Shown one piece after another: positions 33,761-46,575 of a stretch of 64,000 bases of DNA. Within the stretch, counting starts at the first letter, position 1; each line of letters opens with the position of its first letter. The translations under genes and the position numbers were made by a program. The stretch covers positions 20,193,253 to 20,257,252 of the forward strand of contig CM075939.1 in assembly GCA_038030265.1 (NCBI GenBank), written 5' to 3'. Under the pieces are notes generated by a model. That model made no database searches. It saw only the letters and a program-made list of their open reading frames with translations, and was not told where the DNA came from. The stretch comes from Corythucha ciliata (taxonomy: Eukaryota > Arthropoda > Insecta > Hemiptera > Tingidae).

Positions 33761-34343
33761 CCCCTTAAGCAGCTTTTGACCCACGAAGTCAGAAACATGC
33801 GTGTGGAAAAAATGATGGCCCACCAATTTGTCCAAACAGGAGCTTTTATATGTATGTATAGCCCCATTCTGAAAGAACTGTATGAACAATTTGAAGCCTT
33901 CCAAGTTCTATATCTTCGGCATTTTATAGTATATACCTCCAAATTCTGTTTGACGAACAAAATTAGAACCTACTTACCTTTAAAAAAGTTGTTGGCCTGT
34001 TTCTAAGATATATACAATGCCCTACCTGACTGACGGCTAACGTTTCTTACGGACAAAAGTTGTCTGTATAGGCGCAGTTAAAGATGGAAAAACCAAAGCC
34101 ATAGGCCTATGATTATGGGTACAATACATCAAAACCCCTGTAATTATTGTGGACCCAAATCAACTTTTTACCCTTTAATCCAATCGTGGCAATACAGGTA
34201 TATACATATAAGCCGGCGGTCGATCGACCTTGGTTTGTAATAATTAACTTTGCCGTCATCTCTGCAACTTTATAACACGCGAGTTGTTAAAAGCTATTGG
34301 TCAATCTCATTTTAAAAGAGCGTTCCAACTAATGAGAGTTCTT
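33761..34343. other. Intergenic, no gene recognised
   Basis: AT-rich unique-looking sequence between the family A array and the 1393-bp tandem duplication. No domain, RNA gene or element terminus was identified. Confidence 0.4.
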
Positions 34344-37138
34344 TTAACTTCTTTATGAGACCGAGGGGATGAGTATAGCATTGAGAAACATGAGGGAAGG
34401 CTGGAATGTTGATGGAGAGTAAAAATAAAAACATAAGATGGGGTACCTATTGTCTTCAATGAATGAACATTTTTTTGTTTTTTTGTTTTGTTACCCTTCT
34501 CATAAGCTCAACGCGTATACTTTTATTGGGCAGAAAAAAATTGTGACGAAATGGCGACGCTTACAGAATTATTATTTTCAATCCTTCACCTCCAACTACC
34601 CAGTAAAGATTAAAAGCAGGCTTTTTGCCTGTATAAAGTATCATAGCGCTTTATAACCCCTCACTAGTCTCAAGCTATGCTCTTTCCACAAACAGCGACG
34701 TTTTGACGGGCCATATCCCCGAGGAAAATACGAAAATAGTATACCCACGACCCACCTAAATGGATTTCATTTGTACAAACAACGATTTGCAGAAAAATGA
34801 GTTTCGAAAGAATTTCTAACTGCATTGGAATGTCGTTGATCTTCTGTTTCTGCCGTGTTCAAGGATCTTTTCACCTCATGTTTTTGAGAGTTTTGAGCAT
34901 ACGGAGAAAAAAAGAAAGACAAACCAGGATTATCTTTACGTACATTAGTGTTCTATTGTCCCCCTGTATGGAAAATTCCTTGCAATCATAGATCATTACG
35001 AAAAAGGCATAACCGATATTTAAAAAAAAATAAAATAATAAAATTGTCAGCTTGAAAAAAAAGGCCTTGAATTCGGAATGCTCGGCAATTTTTATTTTGC
35101 TTCGGTCGATACTTGAAAGACAGCCGATGCGATGACTACTTTTGCGTGTACAAAGAATTGTTTGTTACTTCCACGTAGTTTGTGAAGAACAAAATTACAC
35201 GTCAACTAACGTGGGGGAGCAGGACTTCACGCGTTTATTTCTCGTTCCCATCATTTTCTTCAGAGCTACATAAATAAATAGAAATTAAGAAAAACGCTGT
35301 TTGCAAAAATTGTCAATACGAGTATACTCGTTCTAAATACGATTTCCTCTATATTTTGTCTTTGGGGTGATTATTAATTATCCGGTAAGAAGAAAATCAG
35401 TTACCTACGACTTTACGAGGCACATTAACGTTGATCAAATTGATCTAGAATATTTGAAATTTCGCATTATTGCTTCCGCGTTATTGCACATTTCAACCAT
35501 TACTTTGGTGTTCCCTAAATTTTTAATTCGAAGGTTGGAGACAAAGGGAGAGACTTTTATAAGAATGGAATAGAGCACAAATTATTAAATTTTCAAAGGT
35601 ACAACGTCGGAAACATAGAGTCACACGTTTCCTTCCTAAATCGGAAGCTCACAAGTCCAGTAACCTATCAGAGTTCATTTCATATTGCACAACTATTAAT
35701 TCATCAAGGACATTTCGTGATTTTTCCAATGAGCTGTTAACTTCTTTATGAGACCGAGGGGATGAGTATAGCATTGAGAAACATGAGGGAAGGCTGGAAT
35801 GTTGATGGAGAGTAAAAATAAAAACATAAGATGGGGTACCTATTGTCTTCAATGAATGAACATTTTTTTGTTTTTTTGTTTTGTTACCCTTCTCATAAGC
35901 TCAACGCGTATACTTTTATTGGGCAGAAAAAAATTGTGACGAAATGGCGACGCTTACAGAATTATTATTTTCAATCCTTCACCTCCAACTACCCAGTAAA
36001 GATTAAAAGCAGGCTTTTTGCCTGTATAAAGTATCATAGCGCTTTATAACCCCTCACCAGTCTCAAGCTATGCTCTTTCCACAAACAGCGACGTTTTGAC
36101 GGGCCATATCCCCGAGGAAAATACGAAAATAGTATACCCACGACCCACCTAAATGGATTTCATTTGTACAAACAACGATTTGCAGAAAAATGAGTTTCGA
36201 AAGAATTTCTAACTGCATTGGAATGTCGTTGATCTTCTGTTTCTGCCGTGTTCAAGGATCTTTTCACCTCATGTTTTTGAGAGTTTTGAGCATACGGAGA
36301 AAAAAAGAAAGACAAACCAGGATTATCTTTACGTACATTAGTGTTCTATTGTCCCCCTGTATGGAAAATTCCTTGCAATCATAGATCATTACGAAAAAGG
36401 CATAACCGATATTTAAAAAAAAATAAAATAATAAAATTGTCAGCTTGAAAAAAAAGGCCTTGAATTCGGAATGCTCGGCAATTTTTATTTTGCTTCGGTC
36501 GATACTTGAAAGACAGCCGATGCGATGACTACTTTTGCGTGTACAAAGAATTGTTTGTTACTTCCACGTAGTTTGTGAAGAACAAAATTACACGTCAACT
36601 AACGTGGGGGAGCAGGACTTCACGCGTTTATTTCTCGTTCCCATCATTTTCTTCAGAGCTACATAAATAAATAGAAATTAAGAAAAACGCTGTTTGCAAA
36701 AATTGTCAATACGAGTATACTCGTTCTAAATACGATTTCCTCTATATTTTGTCTTTGGGGTGATTATTAATTATCCGGTAAGAAGAAAATCAGTTACCTA
36801 CGACTTTACGAGGCACATTAACGTTGATCAAATTGATCTAGAATATTTGAAATTTCGCATTATTGCTTCCGCGTTATTGCACATTTCAACCATTACTTTG
36901 GTGTTCCCTAAATTTTTAATTCGAAGGTTGGAGACAAAGGGAGAGACTTTTATAAGAATGGAATAGAGCACAAATTATTAAATTTTCAAAGGTACAACGT
37001 CGGAAACATAGAGTCACACGTTTCCTTCCTAAATCGGAAGCTCACAAGTCCAGTAACCTATCAGAGTTCATTTCATATTGCACAACTATTAATTCATCAA
37101 GGACATTTCGTGATTTTTCCAATGAGCTGTTAACTTCT
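34344..37138. repeat. Direct tandem duplication of a 1393-bp unit
   Basis: Copy 1 is 34344-35736 and copy 2 is 35737-37129, followed by nine bases (ttaacttct) of a third start. The copies appear identical by eye apart from 34665 t versus 36058 c. Each copy contains the same short open frames, none with a recognisable domain. Both junctions sit on ttaacttct, preceded by related aatgag text, which suggests unequal exchange or replication slippage at microhomology, or an assembly duplication. Confidence 0.95.
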
Positions 37139-37803
37139 AGTCTTAGCACCATTAATACGTTTGGTAAGCCTGTCTATGTAAATAATTGGAATTCGTGAAA
37201 AAATCATAATGTGTTCTATGGCTGATGGTTTTCTTCGGTCTAGCTCTATGTATATAGCTAATTAATAAATAACACCTTGTATTACGCAAAATTCAGAATG
37301 TATTAGTATCATTTCATTTTGTTTAATTTGAATTTATATCTTTGGCCTCTTTCAGGGAATGCAGTGAACAATTCAAAACAATTTATGTCACCGATAGACA
37401 TTTATTCTTTTTGTTACCTAATCTCCGACTCAATGGCCTCTGCTAAGCATGTACTTTGTTTATTTTTTATTTTACCTTCAGCTTGAGCCTAACCAAGTTA
37501 CGCATGGGTGATAGTATGCAAATGTAGCCGTACGTATTTTATTATGAAATGTCTTGTGCTCAAAACTTTGTGATTGGCACAAAGACGCTCTTCCCATTTT
37601 CAATTGAATTAAATGAGTCAAATGTTAAAATTGTTTAGGAAGTCAGCTATGTGTGGTATGTGTTATCTATTTCTGCAACCAAGGAGTTGGTTTAATCATG
37701 GTGGATCATCGCAATGCGAATTGAAATTCATTGCAAGTTCTCGACGCTACACTCTACAGAGTCTATACTCTCATAAACACTAATATAGAAGGTTCTCTAC
37801 TAA
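37139..37803. other. Flank of the tandem duplication
   Basis: An open frame of about 69 codons continues from copy 2 of the duplication to a stop at 37196-37198 (ending VYVNNWNS). An aataaa hexamer follows near 37264. In copy 1 the same frame stops at the duplication junction. It could be the last exon of an unrecognised gene. The rest is AT-rich. Confidence 0.3.
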
Positions 37804-37935
37804 TAGCGTTTGCTGTTTGCATACAATTCTGCTTTCCACTCGTCTTCTCCATTAACATAATATGTTATATTTCCGATATGACGGGTTGAAATGAACTGGC
37901 CCGGAATAGAATTTTACGCAAATGGAAAACACTAT
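37804..37935. mobile_element. Hairpin MITE (copy 2)
   Basis: A diverged copy of the hairpin at 27313-27455. It shares the ttccactcgtcttctcc inner arm, the gacgggttgaaa partner, and the outer tagaattttacgcaaatgg arm followed by aaaacact. The pairing is weaker than in copy 1, consistent with greater age. Confidence 0.65.
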
Positions 37936-39224
37936 ACAACAACGAGAATATCGGAAGAATTCCTGGGGAAATACTAAAATGCCCCAACGGTGTAAACCGA
38001 TGGCCCCCCAAAACGATATACGCCAGCTGAGGTCACCGACGGCGGTCCAAAGTACACGTGCTAGTCCCATTCACTCACATTTTGCCGAGGTGATTTTCTT
38101 TTCCAGGCAATGTAAAAATTTTATCAGTTTTTGTACATCGGTAAAAAGCTGTCGAAGTGAGAATTGTTTTCTGAATAATTCGGAAAAATGACCGAGATAG
38201 GTGGGAAAATCTTCTAAGAAAAATGTGTGTGAAGGCGTGAGTTACAAGTTTTCTTTGGATATTGCTTGCCGTTACTCTCAAGGCGAAGTTTTACTCTGTC
38301 CAAACACACACCCACTCTGAAGGCGAGTTTGTGCTCTTCCTTTTGCGGCACCTACTTTGAGTGAGGATCTCGCACTATTAATGGTATGCGTTAATTGAGA
38401 AAAATAAATGTTTCAGTTCTTTATAGTCTGATTCATTACCGACGAGACACATTTTATTATTTTCATTTTACGCCAGTAATAAAGTTATTGTTATTATTAT
38501 CTTCTCGAACATCCCACTCCTGAATGTAGTATACTCAACGTTTATTTCTCTACAGTTCTCTACATATAGAGACTTCAGTTATGTGAGGGTTCTACAACGG
38601 ATATATCTCCCAACAAAAACAAAAAACAAAACCCCCTTCAAGGATATTGTTGCTGAGCTTGAATTCTTCCTATCCCGCGCTGAAAACGGAGAATTTAACA
38701 GGAATCGTTTAGAACTCTGGATGAGGCTACGCTAAATTCTTCGGGTATTTTCGCATATTTGATTACAATTGGACAGAGATCCTCTCTCCTCCACTAACGA
38801 AACTAGCCGCTCTACCCATGTCAAAAGATGTGCGCGCGGAACTCACGCAAGATATCAACTTTTTATGTGATTCCTCGACTCCTCTCTCCTGGTTTACACA
38901 AGAATTTTGGTTGTATTTCTATGCCAATCCCGCATTTCGGAGCCTCATTTTAATCCATAGGTGCGCTAGATTTGTTTTCCAAAATAATGCGACGGAAGAG
39001 CAAGCATTTCTAAGGTCAAAGTACAAATAAGGTATTTTTCAGTTATTTCTGTGGTGAAATTTGAAAAAGTAAGATCTAACGTTCTCTAAAACTTCCTGGT
39101 GATTGAAACGAGACTCTGAAATCCGGTTTTCATAGAAATACAAATAATTTATGTGCCAAAGTAATGGCTGGGCGTGACAAGAGGGGGTTCGAGGAATCAC
39201 TAGTGAAACCCCACCTTGAGATTA
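37936..39224. other. Intergenic, no gene recognised
   Basis: The open frame at 38818-39030 (71 codons) has no recognisable domain. A T/A-rich stretch with several aataaa/ttatta hexamers lies around 38400-38500. No element boundaries identified. Confidence 0.35.
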
Positions 39225-39945
39225 TAAAGCATTGATTTGCGGCTAAAATTGAGAACAAGCGCTCATTTGCCGCTAAAATAAACAAAAATACACCAAATCG
39301 AGGTATTTGAAGGCAACGTAAGCTAACCCTGAGTTTCTATTAGCGACAAAAAGCGGGGAAAAATAGCGAATTCGTGGTTAAAAATGGAGAAAAACGATAA
39401 TTCACGGTCATAATTGTGAAAACCCGCGAATTCCCGGCTACTGTTGAGATCGCTCATTAACAGCTTATTAAGTAAAGAAAAAGTGCGTAAGTGAGTTATT
39501 AGCGGCTAAACTTGACAAAAATGCGTCCATTTATGTGGAGTTAAAGCAGTACTAATTCACGTCAAAAATTTAGAAATAATTCGCGGCTAAAATTTAGAAA
39601 AAGCGATGATTCGCCGCTGGAGTGTATAAAAAGTGTTAAATCACTGCAAAAAGTGTTAATTGCCAGCAAAAACGGAGAAAAACGCCAATTCGCGGATGAC
39701 AAAGTTCAGTGATTCGCGGCTGAAATTAAGAGGTAATTCGTGCCTAAAATTCGCGGATTTATTTGAGAATATCTGCTAATTTGCGGTTGAAACTGTGAAA
39801 ACCCGATAACTCCCGGCTAAAATTGAGTTAAGCACAGCTCAAGTGGAGAAAAAGGGTTTATTCGCTGATAAAGTTGACAAAACGAACTAATTTTTTTCAA
39901 AACTAAAGAAAAACGCCAGTTCGCGGTTCAATTGGTTAAAACCCT
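39225..39945 (+). repeat. Family A array, left part (split by a TIR element)
   Basis: About 23 units of the attcgcggctaaaattgag type in plus orientation. The array resumes at 40853 after a 907-bp insertion, so the two parts were probably one array of about 1.4 kb. Confidence 0.85.
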
Positions 39946-40852
39946 CCCATAAACACACTTCCATCGAATCGACATCAAATCAACGTCATTCATCGAGTCG
40001 ATGATCGATCAAAAATCGAGTCGACATCGCGTCAAAAATGTCCCGCGATTCTACGTTGATTCGACGTCGATGGGTCGAACAATGAACGAATTACATAAAA
40101 TGAATAAATATGTATTCGGGATTCGAACCCAGACACTTTAAGTTGATATATTTATCATGTGCTATACACTAACTGTAACCGATCTGGCAATATACGTAAT
40201 CTAAAAAACATTAGTTTTAGGAAGCTCAATATAGTATAGGGAACTTGTACATTATTTTTCAAAATTTGGATTTTCTTGAAGAGGGTTCTTCTATACAAGA
40301 CCATTGCTCGCATGAAACATTAAAATCAATCTAGGATCTATTTTTAGCAATGTTTTTAAGAAATGTCGAGTAGCTGCAGGTGCAATTATGTCACGATTTG
40401 TTTAACGGAACCCAGGGGTGAGGGGTTTTTACCACGGCCTAAATTGTATTTAAAATTTATTGGTTCCATTCAAAATTATGTTTAAGTTTGAGTGGATGCG
40501 GTCGCATAAATGAAATGTACTTTTTCTGACAAGCTACAGCTGTCGGAACAATAGTTAGTGACTTCAACGTAGATTCTATGTCGATTCTACGTAGAATAAA
40601 ACACGCCTACAGCTCAACGTCACATCGATGTCGCATCTTGATCGATGAAACAACGTATTTGCATCGAGTTGATTTCAACGAATATTTTACGTCGAAAAAA
40701 ACACATCGATAGCTCAACGTTACACACCGATATCGTATCATGGCCGATTTATCAACATTACGGTACCGAGGCAAAATCGACGTCGATTATACGATTAACT
40801 ATCCTAATCAACGAAAAAACGGATGTCGATTCGATAGAAGTGTGTTTATGGG
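39946..40852. mobile_element. 907-bp element with ~30-bp terminal inverted repeats
   Basis: The left end cccataaacacacttccatc continues gaatcgacatc. The right end gatgtcgattcgatagaagt continues gtgtttatggg. These pair over about 30 bases with one difference. Subterminal regions are dense in variants of tcgacgtcgat and cgtagattct. The element interrupts a family A array. No transposase is present. The middle (40100-40190) carries a tRNA-like segment on the minus strand. Superfamily not assigned because no clear target duplication was found. Confidence 0.85.
40108..40190 (-). mobile_element. tRNA-like (SINE-head-like) segment inside the TIR element
   Basis: On the minus strand the text cggttacagttagtgtatag resembles a tRNA D arm/A box. 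About 35 bases later gggttcgaatccc is a perfect B-box hairpin. The anticodon arm is poor (tgata...tatca). It may be a captured SINE head or tRNA relic within the 39946-40852 element. Confidence 0.45.
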
Positions 40853-41520
40853 CAAAAATAAGCGGCCGCTAATTTGCGGATGAAATTAAGAAATAATTCG
40901 CTGCTAAAATTAAGAAAAAGCCCTGATTCGCCGCTAGAATTGAGAAAAAACTTAAATTCGCGGATATATTTTAGAAACCCCGCTAATTCGCGACCAAACT
41001 AAGGAAACCTTCTATAATTCCCCGCTAAAATTGATAAAAAGCCGGAATTGTGGACTAAAATTGAGATATAATTCTCGACTAAAATTGATAAAAACTGTAA
41101 TTATCGTATACGTATGAGAAAACTCGCTAATTCGCGGCGAAAACTGGAAACCCCCCACTAGCGCCCGCGCCGCGGCTAAAATTGAGATAAAGCGCTCATT
41201 CCCGGGTGAAATGGAGAAAAAGCGTTAATTCGCGGGTTAAGGTGACAAAAGTGCTCACTCACTGTTTTATGAGGAAAAAACGGATTTATTTAAGAAAATC
41301 CGCTAACTCTTGTCTAAATTTTATTAAACGCGGTAGTTCAGGGATAAAATTGAAAAATAATTCTCGAATAAAATTTAGAAAAAGCACTTATTCGCGGCTA
41401 AAATTGTGAAAAGGTCAATTCGCAGTTCCTAAGAACCACGGAAATTGGCGTGTCATGGCTGAAATTCCGAAAAACACGTAATTTAACGACTCAAAATTAT
41501 ATTCGTTGTTAATTTAGAGA
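40853..41520 (+). repeat. Family A array, right part
   Basis: Continuation of the array at 39225-39945 with the same orientation and unit type (gctaattcgcggatgaaatt and similar). It ends near 41520 where the sequence becomes unique. Confidence 0.85.
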
Positions 41521-44500
41521 CTAGAAGGGGCCTCAAGGAAATTCCCGGTAGTCCTGGTAGGTGTAGGTATAGGCCCGCTACTGGCGATCTGGAATTTTAA
41601 CTTGTTTGAACGCTTTATTTCCTTCAAATAAATGAGCTGGTAGGTATACTTGATGTTATGGGGTGTAATTATATTTCCATCTTGCAATGTTTTGTGTTTT
41701 CTTCACCCCAAAATAGGAAAACTCAAGCGACCGCTTAATTGGCATGGAACCTTAAAAAAAGCGATTGAATTTGAAAATTATTAAGAACTACGAACAACTT
41801 GTATTGCTGATGAAAGTCATCTTTACAAATAAAAATAGCGCACCCTTTTTATCTCTTTTATATAAAAAAACCTCGGAATTTGATTAATGATCACTTGTAA
41901 CACGAACCATTTATTGGAGCAATTTCGTGGGTGGCCTTTAAAATGGACCACTATAGTGGACTTTAAACAAAAGGTATATGATTCGCGGAGAAAATTTCAA
42001 TTATGATGGCTTTTGGCGTTACAGTTTTATTACTACATTGTTCTTAAAGAATAAGATTTTGGATGCCAAGATGAAACGAAAACAATAAACGAGTATCGCA
42101 AAAAAAAAAAGTATTTCTTTCATGTGGACAAAGAGTTTTGAACGTCCTCTATATAAAATCTTACTTACCTATCTATTTATTAAAAACAATAAAAAAAAAA
42201 TCCACGATTTTAACTCACTTGTTTATTAATTTTTCCGACTTGAATGAATCAATAATTTCACCGTCCAAGAAATTACTAAAGTTAACACTCTACTGAGTTC
42301 CTGGTAATGAAGCGAAGAAAAAGGGATTAATGTTAAATACGGCGCGTTCAAAAAAGAAAAAAAAGTGGAGTGGTGAAACTTTACGGCACGCGAGTAAAAC
42401 AATGAAAGCCTCCGCGACCTTCTTCCCCACTCATTCGCGTCTTCTCCGCAGACTTCTTCGCACAGATTTGTTCAACGCATTTTACGGCCAGTTGGTATTT
42501 TCATAAACAAATTATTTCTGATCGGTTCATTCAGGAAGAAGCGAATTTCATCAATATAATCATTATTAAAGCCCGGATTCATATGCAATCAGTGGCGTAG
42601 CCAGAGACAACGGTGCCCCCCCCCCCGCGAAGCATTCTATTATCACACCTCCCCCCTTCATTGAAAGTTTTAACGACTTTTTTTTCTTTCTTTTATTTTT
42701 CTAATGTGGGGGTTGGGGGCATCTTTTTATAGTCACGTTCATTTGGTGGTCGAGACTGGAAAAAATTTCCGGATGAGTTTTTATGATGGTTCTCCATGTT
42801 TTTGGGGTAGATGAATCCGAAAAACCAGTTATCGACTAAATCCGGATATGGCTTCACATTGAAAATGGCTAAAACCCATTAAATTTGCGGAGTTGTTCCA
42901 GTTTTTCACTCATAACTCCAGCAGGAAGCTTTCTAGAGAAAAAACACTCATCTTCAAAAAGAAAGCTGGTAAAATTTGCAAAAAAATGACCACAAATAGC
43001 TTTTTAGATTCCTCGGTCTTGACCTTGGAAGGCGCAAAAATTAGCCATAGTTTCTAACCATACAAATTCCTCGTATTTCAGTCTAAAAAGCATGAAATAC
43101 CCTGCGATAATACTGTGAGGGTCACATCCGTGGGATGAACCACACAATCGAATAAACGTTCGAGCAAAGTTTTGACGAATCAGCAATCTGAAAGAAGAGT
43201 ATAGATTTTGCATTATAAATATATTTTGAAAATAATTACTGTCGGGTGGACTTATCTGGAGGAGCGGGCGGGGGTTGCTCTGGGGGTGGTACCATCAGTG
43301 GAAAATTCGCAGTTTTTCTGGAGCAGAATGAGAAGGGCTGTTGGAGCGAGTATTCGGAGGGGGGTACCTATTTTCAATTGTTCCTGGAAGTACGGGGGTG
43401 GGCGTTGGCGCATTTCTCTCGCTAGTCTAAGCATAATAAATCTTTTCACCTGTAAAATAAAAAGTGAAAGAATGTAAATAAAGCCATGCGGCATTAACAT
43501 AACAAGTAGAGTTTACACGTACAAAATAAATTTAATAAAAGGTGCCAATGTGTTTTATTAACAGTAAACAAATTGATATGAAAATTCGATCCTACCTGTA
43601 ATCAATAAAAGAATGACTTTGGAGGTTCATGTATGAATTTCCCGATAGGGAGCCGAGAAGGCCGAACTGCACCAAAACTTTGTATTTTTCAAATTAGCAT
43701 ATTATATCAAAATTGTACGTCTAATTTAAATTCTAATCAAATAGTTTCAGAATGGTAATTTAATTAATTTAGATTGCGATTTTCAGGAGGATAGAGGATT
43801 CGGTGGCGAAAGACGGTAAGAATGGAGGGAAATGCCCTTACTGACCAATAGGAAATTTTAAAGAAAAATATAACCAATAGAATCACTTGAAATGTTGCAT
43901 GAGATTGTTGTACTAGTCGGGGGTGGAGGGATCCAGGGGATATCGGAAAGTGTAGGGCTCCGTTATGGTCTCTCTCTTTTTGGACGGACCGGCGGAAGGA
44001 CCTTCCCTATTGGCACTGGAACAGGTGATTCCATTTTTTTCCAGTAAGTGGGAATTTAAAAAACTTTTGAGATCTCATGCTCTAATTTTCTTTTATCCTG
44101 GTATGATTAATAAAGGGACAAATCAAATTTGGATTTTTTGACGCTCGGATTTCAATTCGAAGGAATTTCAAAGACTAAGAAAAAGAAAAGGGTAAGGAAT
44201 TTTGGGAAAGGGAAAAGGGAAAAGGGACAAGTAGTTACCCCATATGTGTTTTTCCATAGGTTTTTCTTTAGAGATTAGATTTTGACAAAAAAGAAAGAAA
44301 CGTCGTCTCCGCCGTTTTTATTTCAACTCGCTCACAGGAGAAGAGCGAAACCCTAAAAAGAATTTAACTGTAAGTTCTCCTTTTTTATATTTGACACACG
44401 AATTTGCACAAGCAACCCGATACGAACCCTGTTTTATAAAGAAATGATGAATAAAATCATAAGGATAAAAAATGTAAATCGATTGAAATAAATCAAAAGA

Positions 44501-44640
44501 ACGTTAAAGCAACCATATCCATGCTAAAACAATTCGCATAATAAAGTAATCCTCACAATACGATAACGCCTCATGCTCTTCGCTAAGCAAGCAATGGTAA
44601 AATAAACTTGACAAGATTCTCACCAGAACTTCCGCTTTCA
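41521..44640. other. Intergenic; transposon end at 42589 but no gene recognised
   Basis: A terminus-like cagtggcgtagccag followed by poly-C sits at 42589, resembling the CAGTGGC ends of the two hAT-like elements. A matching right end was not found. Frames on both strands at 43208-43500 are open; the minus one is preceded by a ttttacag acceptor-like site, but neither has a recognisable domain. The rest is AT-rich. Confidence 0.4.
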
Positions 44641-45262
44641 GGGCCCTGACAGACGAGGCGACCTGGGTGGCGCCGCCCAGATATGAGCCATTTGGCCCGC
44701 GACCTGGGTCGCGCCACCCAGGGTGGAAGCTTCCCCTGAGTGCTACGGGGAGATTGCAGATTGCAGTCCGAAACATGGAAGTCGAAGAGATAGTCGCTGT
44801 GGCTTATCTTTATTCAAGAGAGGAAAAAAAAAGAAGAAAAATCGCAGATTTTGGGTTCATCGCTTAGTGCGGGAAATAAGGGGAAGTAGTTTTTACCATT
44901 CCTCTTACCCTCACCTCTGCCAGCATCCTCACAAGTTTTTTAATTTTGTTCGAATGTCCTCTCAATCATTCGACGAGCATCTCGGGATGTTGAAAGAAAC
45001 TCGTGCCGATACAAGCAGCCATGTCATCGGAGGACAAATTATATCTTCAATTTTTGTTGTTTCTTGTGGAATTAGCTAATTTATTAACAATATCTTCCAT
45101 GCTTTTTTTTCGCGTCTCTGTTGGAATAATCCTTCACAGATGTATTCCAGACGACCGGTCGCTGTTCGATTTCGATAATGAAAGCTTCAGTATTTTATAA
45201 CTCCATGCTGAACCAGCCCGGGTGTCCGCTTTTCCGCGACCTCGTCTGACCGACTGATTAGA
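44641..45262 (+). mobile_element. PIF/Harbinger element remnant with N-terminal transposase fragment
   Basis: From 44778 the plus strand encodes a HARBI1-like N-terminus in several frames. MEVEEIVAVAYLYSREEKKR is followed after a frameshift by FWVHRLVREI, HKFFNFVRMSSQSFDEHL, and after another by MSSEDKLYLQFLLFL and a FRVSVGII block. These match the helical N-terminal part of PIF/Harbinger nucleases. The DDE catalytic domain is missing. GC-rich ends, ctgacagacgaggcgacc on the left and gcgacctcgtctgaccg on the right, are inverted copies and probably the element termini. Dead, internally deleted copy. Confidence 0.75.
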
Positions 45263-45721
45263 AAAACACAGAACACTGGGGTGGCTCCACCTCTGGGTCG
45301 CTTCACCACTTTCTTACCTGAAAATCTCAGTACCTATTAAAAAAAAACAACAACAACAACAACAACAAGGCGCTCGGCACCCCTTTGGGTGAGCGCCCCC
45401 CGTAGAAAAAACATTTTATCCCTCGCCCTATTCCGTAAATGAAGGGGTTCGTTCTTGGAAGCCCTCATTGCAAAGAAGAACTCGACTCAACTCGTGCACA
45501 TAAATGCTGTGTGATTCAGGAGGAATTATACATACATATACAGGGTGTTCCTGAAATTGATGTCGATATTTAGGGTGCTGATTCTACGTCAAAAAAAGTC
45601 ATATTGACCCTAGTCCGATTCCTAATATAGTTTCCGAGATATTTACGGATTTAGTAGTTTTCAAAATGACCTTTTTTTCCATCGTAAGATGTTCTTAAGG
45701 GCGATGTTGTTGGGTTCGCTG

Positions 45722-46034
45722 ATGACAAATTTTTGAATGTTATCGTCTCCCAACGAATAATAGTATTTATTTAAAAAAAAAAAAACATGAGCTTTTCGCC
45801 TACTTGGAGGCATCCTCAGTCTTCTTGTTTACAAACACAAAACTTTGAGTCAGACTAGACTGGTAAGTTGCATTGTTTGCAGCTTCACACTTTGTCTGTC
45901 AGAAAAAATCTAGTCTGACTCAAGTTTTTGTGTTTGTAAACAAAAACACTGAGAATGCCTCAACGCGTAGGCGAAAAGCTTTTGTTTTTTAAAATAAATA
46001 CAATTATTAGTTGGGAGATAACAACATTTATGAA
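45722..46034. mobile_element. Foldback hairpin with ~125-bp arms
   Basis: The left arm (45722-45861) and right arm (45907-46034) pair through ttgtttacaaacacaaaact, agtcagactaga, gcttttcgcctac and their complements. The loop is about 45 bases. It sits in the interruption of the left CAGGGTGT arm and so inserted later. Confidence 0.8.
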
Positions 46035-46254
46035 AAAAACATCTGCTACTAGTGGTGTAGCACAATGCTTCCTCGAGTAACGTATCTTCGTTGAACAGGG
46101 CCGGATCTATTAGGTAGTGGGGGGGGGCGTAGGAGGGGCACTTTCTTCAAGGCAGCACTCGCCAGGGGCAGCAATTGAGCTCTTAGTAAGAAGAAAAATC
46201 AGCCAAAATTAGTATAGATAATTCGACAACAACATTTTGGCTAACTGTGCTCGT

Positions 46255-46575
46255 CAAGTGTGCACTGTACACTGCCCCTTGGAGCCCCTCATATTGGGCC
46301 GATTTAATTCAAAATGAAATGGGACCATCTATAGTTTAACCTACGTTTATCGTGAATACTCCGTGAAGATGAGTTGCCTCTTCTAGGAGATGTGTGCGTT
46401 ATTGGTGAGAAGTGTACACTGCCCCCCCCCCTGGAGTCCCTCCAATTGGACCGATTTTATTCCAATATAAATGGGGTCATATTTAGCTCAACCAATGTTC
46501 ATCATGAATATTTCATCAAGCTCGGTTGCCTATTCTAGGAGATGTGCGCGTTGGTATAAAGTGTACAGACACACA
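46255..46575. repeat. Direct tandem duplication, ~160-bp unit, diverged
   Basis: Two successive units share gtgtacactgcccc, ccgattttattc, cctattctaggagatgtg and other blocks in the same order (about 46255-46415 and 46416-46575). The second carries a poly-C expansion and is followed by a cagacacacagacagacaga microsatellite. The open frame across it is not gene-like. Confidence 0.75.

Noticed and set aside
43208..43500. Overlapping open frames on both strands; the minus one follows an acceptor-like ttttacag
   Set aside because: No recognisable domain on either strand and no partner exon; a coding call could not be supported.
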